Positions 1 to 8,263 of a DNA stretch of 64,000 nucleotides are shown here, in pieces (the first letter of the stretch is position 1; each line of letters opens with the position of its first letter). This DNA comes from Bradyrhizobium sp. 195. GTDB taxonomy: Bacteria > Pseudomonadota > Alphaproteobacteria > Rhizobiales > Xanthobacteraceae. The notes beneath the pieces were generated by a model. The model made no database searches. It saw only the letters and a list, made by a program, of their open reading frames with translations, and was not told the origin of the DNA. The position numbers and the translations under genes are program-made. The stretch is from contig NZ_CP082161.1 in NCBI RefSeq assembly GCF_023101665.1, positions 1,922,001 through 1,986,000 on the forward strand, in the 5' to 3' direction.

Positions 1-1283
1 GACGTGCCTTCGCCCAGGATCGGCTCCGCATCGATCCGACGGCATTCCAGCCGATCCCGATCGCGATCACCAACTTCCTGCCGGGCTCACCGTCCGACGG
101 CGACGTCGGCAACGGCGTCACGCAGGTCATCACCAACAATCTGAAGCGCTCGGGCCTGTTCGCGCCGATCGACCAGGCCGCCTTCATCGAGCGCATCAGC
201 AACATGGACGTCGCGCCGCAATTCCAGAACTGGAAGACGCTCAACGCGCAGGCCCTCGTCACCGGCCGTATGACGCGACAGCCGGACGGCAGGCTCAAGG
301 CTGAATTCCGCCTGTGGGACGTGGTCTCCGGCCAGCAGCTCGCCGGCCAGCAATATTTCACCTCGCCGGAATATTGGCGCCGCATCGCCCACATCATCTC
401 CGACCAGATCTACGAGCGCATGACCGGCGAGAAGGGCTATTTCGACAGCCGCGTGGTGTTCGTGGACGAAAGCGGGCCGAAGGAACGCCGGGTCAAGCGG
501 CTCGCGATGATGGACCAGGACGGCGCCAACGTGCGCTATCTGACCCGCGGCTCAGACCTCGTGCTGACGCCGCGCTTCTCGCCGAACTCGCAAGAGATCA
601 CCTATATGGAATTCGGCCAGGGCGATCCGAAGGTCTATCTCTTCAACATCGAGACCGGCCAGCGCGAGATCGTCGGCAACTTCCCGGGCATGACCTTTGC
701 GCCGCGGTTCTCGCCGGATGGCCAGCGTGTCATCATGAGCCTGCAGCAAGGCGGCAATTCCAATCTATTCGTGATGGATTTGCGCTCGCGCTCGACCACG
801 CGCCTCACCGACACGCCGGCGATCGACACGTCTCCGTCTTACTCGCCGGACGGCGCCCGCATCTGCTTCGAATCCGATCGCGGCGGCAGGTCGCAGATCT
901 ACGTGATGGCCGCAGGCGGCGGGCAGGCGCAGCGGATCTCCTTCTCGAAGGACGACACCAACGCCAGCTATTCGACGCCGGTGTGGTCGCCGAAGGGTGA
1001 TTACATCGCCTTCACCAGGCAGGGCGGCGGCCAGTTCGCGATCGGCGTCATGAAGCCCGATGGCAGCGGCGAGCGGCTACTCACCTCCGGCTTCCACAAC
1101 GAAGGCCCGACCTTCTCGCCGAACGGCCGCGTCCTGATGTTCTTCCGCGATCCCGGCGGTAACGGCGGCCCCTCGCTGTACAGCGTCGACATTTCGGGAC
1201 GCAATGAGCTGAAGGTGCCGACGCCGGGCTTCGCCTCCGACCCGGCATGGTCGCCGCTCTTGTCCTCGACCGCGGGCCAATAA
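1..1283 (+). CDS. tolB: Tol-Pal system beta-propeller protein TolB (5' end outside window)
   Basis: TolB is the periplasmic beta-propeller of the Tol-Pal envelope complex. It binds Pal and helps maintain the outer membrane and its constriction at division. The open frame runs in from base 3 with no start, so the gene is truncated by the window edge. The visible N-terminus ([12 protein letters not shown]) looks like the end of a signal peptide followed by the mature start, so only about one leader peptide is missing. Repeated propeller blades are visible, with FSPDGQR, YSPDGAR and WSPKGDY motifs spaced about 43 residues apart. The next member of the usual cluster, pal, lies 3.8 kb downstream, after two unrelated genes. 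Confidence 0.95.
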   Translation, partial: RAFAQDRLRIDPTAFQPIPIAITNFLPGSPSDGDVGNGVTQVITNNLKRSGLFAPIDQAAFIERISNMDVAPQFQNWKTLNAQALVTGRMTRQPDGRLKAEFRLWDVVSGQQLAGQQYFTSPEYWRRIAHIISDQIYERMTGEKGYFDSRVVFVDESGPKERRVKRLAMMDQDGANVRYLTRGSDLVLTPRFSPNSQEITYMEFGQGDPKVYLFNIETGQREIVGNFPGMTFAPRFSPDGQRVIMSLQQGGNSNLFVMDLRSRSTTRLTDTPAIDTSPSYSPDGARICFESDRGGRSQIYVMAAGGGQAQRISFSKDDTNASYSTPVWSPKGDYIAFTRQGGGQFAIGVMKPDGSGERLLTSGFHNEGPTFSPNGRVLMFFRDPGGNGGPSLYSVDISGRNELKVPTPGFASDPAWSPLLSSTAGQ

Positions 1284-1311
1284 ATCCCGCGCCCGCAACG
1301 TGCGATGTTGT

Positions 1312-1363
1312 CGAAAAAAATGCACAGATTTTTTCGGGTTTGGGGAGGAAAGCAAGCTTTCCT
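1312..1363 (+). terminator. Two weak stem-loops after tolB
   Basis: Two inverted repeats follow the tolB stop by about 30 bases. One is an A/T-arm pair (CGAAAAAA at 1312-1319 with TTTTTTCG at 1329-1336). The other is a 7-bp stem at 1346-1363 (AGGAAAG/CTTTCCT, CAAG loop). Neither has a GC-rich stem followed by a clean T run, so a factor-independent terminator is only a possibility. Confidence 0.25.
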
Positions 1364-1521
1364 TCACCTTGAGCCCGGCAGGGCTTGCCTAGTTGCTTGA
1401 AATATCAGCAGAAACAGGTTCGTCGTTGCCGAAAAACAACTCGACTTTAACGATGTTCCCTCAGAAAGACTTCACTAGGGCTGGGTAAAAGTACGCTCCA
1501 AACAGGACGCGTAACAAGCCA

Positions 1522-3843
1522 ATGCAACTGGCCGACCAGAAGCAGAGTGATCGAGACGAGCTGGAGCCGATTCTCTACGCCGCGCTCATCAACTCCATGG
1601 TGCAGAATTTCTGGGCGATCTTCCTAGGCTCGGCCTCCGCGGCCGTGGCCGCGGTGATGACTGCGTTGAAGACGGGCGACGTCTGGCTGTGGCCGCTCGC
1701 GTTCCTGCTGATTGCCATCGGCACCGCACGTGCATTCCAGATGCGCGGATACGAAAACCGCACCCAGCCGCTGTCATTCGAAGAGGCCAAGCACCTGGAG
1801 CCGCGTTACTGGATCGGCGCGCTGAGCTATGCGGCGGTGCTCGGTGTGTGGGCTTTCGTCGTCATCTACAACAACAACGATCCGGTCGCCGACATGCTCT
1901 GTGTCGCCATCGGCATCGGCTACACCGCGGGCGGCGCCGCCCGCAATTACGGACAGCCCCGGGTGATCCAGTGGCACGTCGCGCTGGCCTGCGGTCCGAT
2001 GTCGCTCGCCTTGCTGCTGCACGGCGGATTCTACCACATCGGTCTTGCCATCCTGCTCGTGTTCTTCTTCATCGGGCTCAAGAACATCAACCTCAGCCTG
2101 CATGCGATCTTCGTCAAGGCGTTGACCTCGAGTTTCCGCGAATCCGCGCTGGCGAGCCAGTTCGACACCGCGCTCAACAACATGCCGCACGGCCTGTGCA
2201 TGTTTCGCGCCGATGGCCGGCTTGCGGTGATGAACCACCGCTTCGGCGAGCTGATGAGCTTGCCCGAGGACCTCGTCAAGCGTGGCGCCACTGCCGCCGA
2301 TATCGTGTCGGCCTGCGTTTCCGCCGGGTCGATCTCGGCGGAGAGCGGCGACCAGATCCTGGCCGAGATCGAGCATGCGCGGGTCTGCGAGATCGTCACC
2401 GCCGATCCGGATTCCTCGCGCGGCCGCACGCTGGCCTGGACGTTCCAGCCGATGACCGGCGGCGGCATGGTGCTGCTGCTGGAAGACATCACCGAGCGTA
2501 CCAATGCGGAAGCCCGCATCAGCCATCTGGCCCGTTACGACGAGCTCACGGCGCTGCCCAACCGGGTCAGCTTCCACGACGAGATCGAGCGGCTGCTGAA
2601 GAATTCGCATCATGCCGAGCGCCTCTCCGCGCTGCTCTTCGTCGACCTCGATCAGTTCAAGCAGGTCAACGACACGCTCGGTCATCCCTGCGGCGACCAG
2701 CTGCTGTGTGCCGTCGCCAACCGTCTGCGCGAGATGCTGCGCCCCGAAGATTTCGTCGCCCGCTTCGGCGGCGACGAGTTCGTCGTGTTCCAGCAGAACA
2801 TCTCTTCGCCCGAGGACGCCGCCGCGCTTGCCCGCCGTATCGTCGAACGGCTCAGCGAGCGCTACCGCATCGACAATCACCTGGTCGAGATCGGCGCCAG
2901 CGTCGGCATCGCGCTGACCTCGCCGGAGGGCGCCAGTGCCGACACGCTGCTCAAGAACGCCGACATGGCGCTGTATCGCGCCAAGGCGGACGGCCGCGGC
3001 ACCTTCTGCTTCTTCCGCGACGAGATGGCGGCGACCGTCGAGGCGCGCCGCATCCTCGAGCTCGATCTGCGCAAGGCGCTCGCCAACGAGGAGTTCGAGC
3101 TGTTCTATCAGCCGCTGGTCAATCTGAAGTCCGGCAAGATCACCACCTGCGAGGCGCTGCTGCGCTGGAATCATCCGGTGCGCGGCACGGTCTCGCCGGT
3201 CGACATCATTCCGGTCGCCGAGGACATGGGCCTGATCGTCGATCTCGGCCGCTGGATCCTGCGCCGCGCCTGCATGGAATGCATGAAGTGGCCGGAAGGC
3301 GTCAGCGTCGCCGTCAACTTCTCGCCGCAGCAATTCCACCAGCGCGACGTGCTGAGCGAAATCCGCTATGCGCTCGAAGTGTCGGGCCTGCCGGCGCATC
3401 GGCTGGAGATCGAGATCACCGAGTCCTCGCTGCTGCGCAACACCCAGCTCACCCACGACATCCTGTCGCAATTGCACGCGCTGGGCGTGCGCATCTCGCT
3501 CGACGATTTCGGCACCGGCTATTCCAGCCTCAGCTATCTGCATAATTTCCCGATGCAGAAGGTGAAGATCGACCGCTCGTTCCTCGAGGGGATCGACACC
3601 GACCGCCCGCTGACGCTGCTGCGCGGCGTGGCGCGGCTATCCGCCGATCTCGGCATGGCCGTCGTGGTCGAGGGCATCGAGACCAACGAGCAGCTCGATC
3701 TGATCAGCGCCGACGGCACCGTCTCCGAGGCGCAAGGCTATCTGTTCAGCCGCCCGGTGCCGGCCGTGCGGATGCGCCAGCTGCTCAACGCCTCGCATGG
3801 ACGGCGCGGCGAAGGCCAGCTTCAGGTGGTCGGCTTCGCGTAA
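1522..3843 (+). CDS. Membrane-anchored GGDEF-EAL c-di-GMP signalling protein
   Basis: This 773-residue protein combines a multi-helix N-terminal membrane region (about residues 20-200), a PAS-like segment (about 210-325), a GGDEF diguanylate cyclase domain and an EAL phosphodiesterase domain. The GGDEF motif near residue 416 is intact, and an RxxD inhibitory site (RPED) lies exactly five residues before it. The EAL catalytic set is also complete: EALLRW near 543, NFSPQQF, EITESS, DDFGTGYSS, KIDRSF, VEGIET and the late Gln in EAQGYLF. It could therefore make or degrade c-di-GMP; which activity dominates cannot be read from sequence. It lies between tolB and a FeeM-like gene in the same orientation. 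Confidence 0.9.
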   Translation: MQLADQKQSDRDELEPILYAALINSMVQNFWAIFLGSASAAVAAVMTALKTGDVWLWPLAFLLIAIGTARAFQMRGYENRTQPLSFEEAKHLEPRYWIGALSYAAVLGVWAFVVIYNNNDPVADMLCVAIGIGYTAGGAARNYGQPRVIQWHVALACGPMSLALLLHGGFYHIGLAILLVFFFIGLKNINLSLHAIFVKALTSSFRESALASQFDTALNNMPHGLCMFRADGRLAVMNHRFGELMSLPEDLVKRGATAADIVSACVSAGSISAESGDQILAEIEHARVCEIVTADPDSSRGRTLAWTFQPMTGGGMVLLLEDITERTNAEARISHLARYDELTALPNRVSFHDEIERLLKNSHHAERLSALLFVDLDQFKQVNDTLGHPCGDQLLCAVANRLREMLRPEDFVARFGGDEFVVFQQNISSPEDAAALARRIVERLSERYRIDNHLVEIGASVGIALTSPEGASADTLLKNADMALYRAKADGRGTFCFFRDEMAATVEARRILELDLRKALANEEFELFYQPLVNLKSGKITTCEALLRWNHPVRGTVSPVDIIPVAEDMGLIVDLGRWILRRACMECMKWPEGVSVAVNFSPQQFHQRDVLSEIRYALEVSGLPAHRLEIEITESSLLRNTQLTHDILSQLHALGVRISLDDFGTGYSSLSYLHNFPMQKVKIDRSFLEGIDTDRPLTLLRGVARLSADLGMAVVVEGIETNEQLDLISADGTVSEAQGYLFSRPVPAVRMRQLLNASHGRRGEGQLQVVGFA

Positions 3844-3887
3844 GTCCATTTCCTGAAACGTCCCATCATTTCAGAATGTTGTGGTGT

Positions 3888-3905
3888 CACCGTAGTGCTA
3901 CGGTG
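3888..3905. promoter_or_regulatory. 18-bp inverted repeat upstream of the FeeM-like gene (candidate operator)
   Basis: CACCGTAG and CTACGGTG form perfect 8-bp arms around a 2-base centre. The element lies 45 bp after the GGDEF-EAL stop and about 132 bp before the next start. There is no T run after it, so it looks more like a protein-binding dyad than a terminator. Its size resembles LuxR-type boxes, but no LuxR gene is visible in this window. Confidence 0.4.
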
Positions 3906-4037
3906 ATTAACCCTAACCGTTCGATTGCTTTGCATACTTGTTAAGGAGGTGTTAATAAATCATCTCGCCCGCGCAAGTTGTCTTGCAGGAATTGGCTTTG
4001 GATGCCGCAGGCGTGAGTGTGTGGGTAAGGAGTTGGA

Positions 4038-4763
4038 ATGCAGTCCTCAGCCAGATCTGTCATTTCGGCTGTTGGACGGGGAGCGGATCTTCTGACCGAC
4101 GTCGATTATCATCTTGCGGAAACCGTCGCGGAGAAAGAGGAGATCTACAATCTCCGCTACCGCGCCTATCTGCGGGAAGGCGCCGTCAAGCCCTCGGCGG
4201 AGGCGCGGGTCACCGACCGCTACGACGAGCTGCCCAACGCGTGGACCTTCGGCGTCTATCTCCATGGCGAGCTCTGCAGCTCGGTGCGCATCAGCGTCCT
4301 GACGTCGGAATGGCGTGAATCCACCTCGGCCGATGTCTTCCCGGACGTCCTGTTGCCGCGGCTCGATCGCGGCGAGGTCATGATCGACCCGACCCGCTTC
4401 GTCGCCGATCCCGACCAGGTCAAGCGCGTTCCGGAATTGCCCTATCTGACGACCCGTCTGGCCTACATGGCCTGCGAGCATTTCAGTGCCGATCTCGGCC
4501 TTGCCATCGTGCGTCCCGAGCATCAGGCCTTCTACCGGCGGGTGTTCCTGCACGAGACCGTCGCCGAGCCGCGGCTGGTTCCGGGCCTCACCAAGCCGTT
4601 CGGATTGATGGCGGCGGACTTCCCGACCTTCCGCAAGAAGGTATTCGAGCGCTATCCGATCATGCGGTCGACCGCTTTCGAACGGCGGATGCTGTTCGGG
4701 CGCGGTGGCCAGCGCCAGGTGCCGCAGCGGCCGGTGCTGGTGGCGGACGCCGTGCACGCCTGA
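4038..4763 (+). CDS. FeeM-like N-acyl amino acid synthase / acyl-homoserine-lactone-synthase-fold protein
   Basis: This 241-residue soluble protein resembles the N-acyl amino acid synthase (FeeM) group of the acyltransferase fold shared by LuxI autoinducer synthases and GNAT enzymes. Supporting features are the N-terminal segment EKEEIYNLRYRAYLREG, the following D-x-YD segment (TDRYDELPNAWTFGVY), the SSVRISVL strand and the TRLAYMACEHF helix. Such enzymes transfer a fatty acyl group, usually from acyl carrier protein, to an amino acid or related amine. An AAGGAG box six bases before the ATG supports this start. Substrate and product are unknown, and a GNAT enzyme of other specificity is the main alternative. 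Its position between tolB and pal is unusual. Confidence 0.7.
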   Translation: MQSSARSVISAVGRGADLLTDVDYHLAETVAEKEEIYNLRYRAYLREGAVKPSAEARVTDRYDELPNAWTFGVYLHGELCSSVRISVLTSEWRESTSADVFPDVLLPRLDRGEVMIDPTRFVADPDQVKRVPELPYLTTRLAYMACEHFSADLGLAIVRPEHQAFYRRVFLHETVAEPRLVPGLTKPFGLMAADFPTFRKKVFERYPIMRSTAFERRMLFGRGGQRQVPQRPVLVADAVHA

Positions 4764-5091
4764 GTCCGCGCCGGCCCATCTTGGATCCCTGACTTGCTTG
4801 GCTTCGGGCTTGGACCTGGGGTGTTGAGCCGGGACTTGGACCTTTCGCCCGCCACGCATCAAAGCCCTGGGCCCGGAATTCCGGCGAAAGGCGGCGTTTT
4901 TGCCGGCTGGCGCGGCTTGCCTTCACCCTCGCGCCACATTTACAACCCATTAACCATGACGGGTGCTTTTCGCTGGTTGGGGGCATTTGATCGGCTGAGG
5001 CAAGGTTCCGTCAAGGTTGACGGAACGTTCGCTTAACCAACCCCCTGTAGACCGGACAGCAGTGGACTAACGTGAGCGTGGAGGCTCCGGA
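4764..5091. other. 328-bp intergenic region upstream of pal
   Basis: I find no convincing gene here: a plus-strand frame at 4794-5036 has atypical composition and no family resemblance. The region should hold the promoter that drives pal separately from tolB. The only clear structure is the 22-bp dyad at 5005-5026. Confidence 0.5.
5005..5026. promoter_or_regulatory. 22-bp inverted repeat upstream of pal (candidate operator)
   Basis: GTTCCGTCAA and TTGACGGAAC form perfect 10-bp arms separated by GG. The dyad ends 65 bp before the pal start. The half site TTGACGGAAC could also overlap a -35-like TTGAC. A regulator-binding site is plausible; a structured leader is the alternative. Confidence 0.4.
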
Positions 5092-5580
5092 ATGAAACAT
5101 CCTATGCGTATCCTCCAGGGATTGAAGCTGGTCGCGGTGCTCGCCGTCGCGCTGTCGATGGGCGCCTGCGCCAACAAGAATGCTGCGACGGATGCGATGG
5201 CCAATGCGGCAACCCCTGGCAGTCAGCAGGATTTCGTGGTGAACGTCGGTGACCGCGTGTTCTTCGAAAGCGACCAGACCGATCTGACCCCGCAGGCGAT
5301 CGTGACCCTGGAGAAGCAGGCGCAGTGGCTGCAGACCTACCCGCGCTACAGCTTCACCGTCGAAGGTCATGCCGACGAGCGCGGCACCCGCGAATACAAC
5401 ATCGCGCTCGGCGCCCGGAGAGCCCAGTCGGTGCGTTCGTTCCTCGCCTCGCGCGGCATCGATCCGAACCGCATGCGCACGATCTCCTACGGCAAGGAGC
5501 GGCCGGTCGCAGTCTGTAACGACATCTCCTGCTGGTCGCAGAACCGTCGCGCCGTCACCGTGCTGAACGCGAGTTCCTGA
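5092..5580 (+). CDS. pal: Peptidoglycan-associated lipoprotein Pal
   Basis: Pal is the outer-membrane lipoprotein of the Tol-Pal complex and binds peptidoglycan through an OmpA-like domain. The 162-residue product has a signal peptide ending in a lipobox (SMGAC, Cys26 becomes the lipidated N-terminus). The OmpA-like fold shows FFESDQTDLTPQA near residue 60 and the peptidoglycan-binding stretch GHADERGTREYNIALGARRA near 96-115. A GGAGG-type ribosome site precedes the ATG. It is separated from tolB by two signalling genes and followed by a strong terminator before cpoB, so it may be a single-gene transcript. Confidence 0.97.
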   Translation: MKHPMRILQGLKLVAVLAVALSMGACANKNAATDAMANAATPGSQQDFVVNVGDRVFFESDQTDLTPQAIVTLEKQAQWLQTYPRYSFTVEGHADERGTREYNIALGARRAQSVRSFLASRGIDPNRMRTISYGKERPVAVCNDISCWSQNRRAVTVLNASS

Positions 5581-5633
5581 CGCCGAGATACGACACTCAG
5601 TCAGGCGCCGTTCATCTTCAGAAACCGATTATG

Positions 5634-5664
5634 CCGGCGCCCTCTCGGGCGCCGGTTTCGTTTC
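5634..5664 (+). terminator. Rho-independent terminator after pal
   Basis: A perfect 9-bp stem CCGGCGCCC (5634-5642) / GGGCGCCGG (5647-5655) with a TCTC loop is followed by TTTCGTTTC. It lies 54 bases after the pal stop, and its position argues against a cpoB start at 5631. Confidence 0.8.
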
Positions 5665-5780
5665 AGCAATCCGTGACAGAAACCCCGTGGTGCCAGTCAC
5701 AGTTTTGGCGTACTCACCTTCAATGTGTGGCGCGTCGAATGTTCCGTCGCAGGCCATTTCGCTTTCGTCGTCAGGGCAAG

Positions 5781-6836
5781 ATGTCATCCAGATTTAAGGT
5801 CTTTACCGGCACCGTGGCGATGGCCACGCTGCTCTCTTTCGGCTCGCCCGCACTCGCGCAGTCGGACGATGATCCCGAGATGCGGATCGAGCGGCTGGAG
5901 AACCAGCTGCGCCAGCTCACCGGCCAGAACGAGGAGCTGCAATACCGCAACCGCCAGCTCGAAGAGCGGCTGCGGGCGCTCGAAGGCGGCGCGCAAGCTG
6001 CGCCCGGGCAGGCGCCCAATGTCGCGGCGATGCCGCCGGCCCAGCTCGCACCAGGTCAGGTCGCGCCGGGCTATCGCCAGCCGCAGCAGCAGGCCGTGCA
6101 CCCGAATTACGAGCAGCCGCAGGTCGCCGCGCCTGCGCCGATCGTCCAGGAGCAACCGGCGCCCGGTGCACCCGGCACGCGCCGTCGCGGCGATGCCTTC
6201 GATCCGAACCAGAACCCGACCGCGCCGGGTGCGCCACGCGCGCTCGGCGGCGGCCAGCAGCCGATGCAGGCAGGAGCTCCGAGCGGAGCACCTGGCGGCC
6301 GCGGCGCCGGCGAGCCGCTCGACCTCGCCAACACCAGCCCCCGTTATCAGCAGCAGGCCGCGCCTCCGGCCGCGCAGCCCGGCTATCCGCCGGCCCAGCC
6401 CGGCTATCCCGCGCCAGCGGGCGGCACCGGCCTGACCACGCTGCCGCCCTCGGCGACGCCGCGCGACGAGTTCGATCTCGGCATCGGCTACATGCAGCGC
6501 AAGGACTATGCGCTCGCCGAGCAGACCATGAAGAACTTCACGCAGAAATATCCGAGCGACCCGCTGCTCGGCGACGCGCAATACTGGCTCGGCGAGAGCT
6601 ATTTCCAGCGCCAGCAATATCGCGATTCCGCGGAGGCCTTCCTCGCGGTCACCACCAAATACGAGAAATCGGCCAAGGCGCCGGATGCGCTGCTGCGGCT
6701 CGGCCAGTCGCTCGCCGCCTTGAAGGAGAAGGAGGCCGCCTGCGCCGCCTTCGGCGAGGTCGGCCGCAAATATCCGCGCGCCTCCGCCGGCGTCAAAACC
6801 GCGGTCGACCGCGAGCAGAAGCGGGTGAAGTGCTGA
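5781..6836 (+). CDS. cpoB: Tol-Pal system protein CpoB (YbgF)
   Basis: CpoB is the periplasmic Tol-Pal partner that, in E. coli, coordinates peptidoglycan synthesis with outer-membrane constriction. From 5781 the product is 351 residues: a signal peptide (1-27, ending ALA-Q), a coiled coil (about 32-68), a long Pro/Gln/Ala/Gly linker (about 70-225) and a C-terminal TPR block (FDLGIGYMQRKDYALAEQTM onward) matching the YbgF repeats. An upstream in-frame ATG at 5631 falls inside the pal terminator stem and would bury the signal peptide, so 5781 is preferred. The low-complexity linker is longer than in enterobacterial CpoB. Confidence 0.9.
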   Translation: MSSRFKVFTGTVAMATLLSFGSPALAQSDDDPEMRIERLENQLRQLTGQNEELQYRNRQLEERLRALEGGAQAAPGQAPNVAAMPPAQLAPGQVAPGYRQPQQQAVHPNYEQPQVAAPAPIVQEQPAPGAPGTRRRGDAFDPNQNPTAPGAPRALGGGQQPMQAGAPSGAPGGRGAGEPLDLANTSPRYQQQAAPPAAQPGYPPAQPGYPAPAGGTGLTTLPPSATPRDEFDLGIGYMQRKDYALAEQTMKNFTQKYPSDPLLGDAQYWLGESYFQRQQYRDSAEAFLAVTTKYEKSAKAPDALLRLGQSLAALKEKEAACAAFGEVGRKYPRASAGVKTAVDREQKRVKC

Positions 6837-6914
6837 GGTCCGGGGTCCTGACAACGCGGATGGTGCTACGCTAGACGTCGTCACCATCCGCCTGCGGAGG
6901 TCAGGGCCCGCGTC

Positions 6915-7973
6915 ATGTCAGACGACGACAATTCTCCGATCTCGGCGCGCGAGGCGAAGCGGCTCTTTGCCGGCCTCAAGCGCGCGCCGGCGCTGGTGCT
7001 CGCCGTCTCCGGCGGACCCGACTCGGTCGCGCTGATGTGGCTCGCGGCGCGCTGGCAGCGCAGCCTCACGCGCGGCCCGCGTCTCACCGTCGTCACGATC
7101 GATCACGGCCTGCGCCGCGAGGCGGCGCGTGAGGCGCGCGAGGTCAAGCGGCTCGCCACTGAGCTTGGACTAGAGCACCGGACCCTGCGCTGGCGCGACG
7201 CAAAGCCGAAGACGGGGCTGCCGGCGGCCGCGCGCGAGGCCCGCTACCGCCTGCTCGCGCAGGCCGCGCGTGCCGTCGGCGCCAGCCATGTGCTGACCGC
7301 CCATACCCGCGATGACCAGGCCGAGACCCTGTTGATGCGGCTGTTGCGCGGCAGCGGACTTGCCGGGCTGTCGGCAATGGCTTCCCTCAGCGAGCGCGAC
7401 GGGATCGTGCTGGCGCGTCCGCTGCTCGACGTTCCCAAGGCACAGCTGATCGCGACCTTGAGGCGGGCGAAGATCGGCTTTGCCGACGACCCCACCAACC
7501 GCGACACCGCTTTCACCCGGCCGCGGCTGCGCGCGCTACTGCCGCAACTCGCGGCCGAGGGCGGCGATGCCCGCACGCTCGTGCGACTCGCGACGAGGCT
7601 GGCGCGGGCCAATGCGGCGGTCGAGGTGCTCGCCGACGGCGCCGAGCGCTTCCTCCGTTTGCGGGATCGCGACGTTGCGCCGCAGGTGGGCGTTCGAAGC
7701 TTCGAGGCCTCAAGCTTTGCCCTCCTGCCGGAGGAGGTCCGGCTGCGGCTCCTGCTGCGGGCCGTCAACGCGCTCGGACATGAAGGGCCAGCGGAACTCG
7801 GCAAGGTTGAATCCCTCATGGCCGTGCTCGATCAGGCCATCGCCGCAAGTCCTCGCGCGGCCGCAAATGGCCGGCCGGCCTTGCGGCAGACCCTTGCGGG
7901 AGCCTTGATCAGCCTTGCCGGTGGGCGTATCCACATCGCACCGGCGCCGGCCCGGCGCCGCAAGGGTGCTTGA
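6915..7973 (+). CDS. tilS: tRNA(Ile)-lysidine synthase TilS
   Basis: TilS attaches lysine to C34 of the CAU-anticodon tRNA-Ile in an ATP-dependent reaction, switching its decoding from AUG to AUA. The N-type ATP pyrophosphatase P-loop SGGPDS is at residues 32-37. The typical block HTRDDQAETLLMRLLRGSGL follows near 130, and the ARP/LL/LDV region lies after it. At 352 residues it is shorter than E. coli TilS and seems to lack much of the far C-terminal domain, as is common in alphaproteobacteria. It lies 78 bp after cpoB, an order familiar from Rhizobiales (tol-pal-ybgF-tilS-ftsH). Confidence 0.95.
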   Translation: MSDDDNSPISAREAKRLFAGLKRAPALVLAVSGGPDSVALMWLAARWQRSLTRGPRLTVVTIDHGLRREAAREAREVKRLATELGLEHRTLRWRDAKPKTGLPAAAREARYRLLAQAARAVGASHVLTAHTRDDQAETLLMRLLRGSGLAGLSAMASLSERDGIVLARPLLDVPKAQLIATLRRAKIGFADDPTNRDTAFTRPRLRALLPQLAAEGGDARTLVRLATRLARANAAVEVLADGAERFLRLRDRDVAPQVGVRSFEASSFALLPEEVRLRLLLRAVNALGHEGPAELGKVESLMAVLDQAIAASPRAAANGRPALRQTLAGALISLAGGRIHIAPAPARRRKGA

Positions 7974-8263
7974 AGGGCGCCCCCAGGGCCGCAGGAGGTC
8001 GGATCATGACACCGGCCATTTCGGCCCCGCCCCGTCAGGACACCTTAACCAGGCAGGAAAAACCCCGCATCGGGCGCCATTATTTCAGCGGGAATCGCTC
8101 TAAGATGGGCTAAATAGTCCCATCTCGTTCCCTTGGCAGCGACCGGGGCGGCACCTAAATTGTATGCGTCTAACCGAGAGAATTCCTTGGGGATTTTCTC
8201 TGGCTTGCCCAAGTAACTCCTGAAGGACCAGGCCGCGATCCGCGCGACCACGAAGGAAGATCG

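Noticed and set aside
1774..3543. 589-codon antisense open frame opposite the GGDEF-EAL gene
   Set aside because: Composition is typical of an antisense frame and there is no family resemblance; the plus-strand protein has complete catalytic motifs.
3943..3951. Strong AAGGAGGTG ribosome-site-like sequence with no gene
   Set aside because: No ATG, GTG or TTG at proper spacing leads into an open frame; the real FeeM-like gene has its own AAGGAG box near 4038.
4794..5036. Possible 80-codon gene between the FeeM-like gene and pal
   Set aside because: No ribosome site, no recognisable sequence, and it contains the 5005-5026 dyad.
5631..5780. Upstream start for cpoB at 5631
   Set aside because: That ATG lies in the pal terminator stem, and the signal peptide begins at the later ATG 5781.
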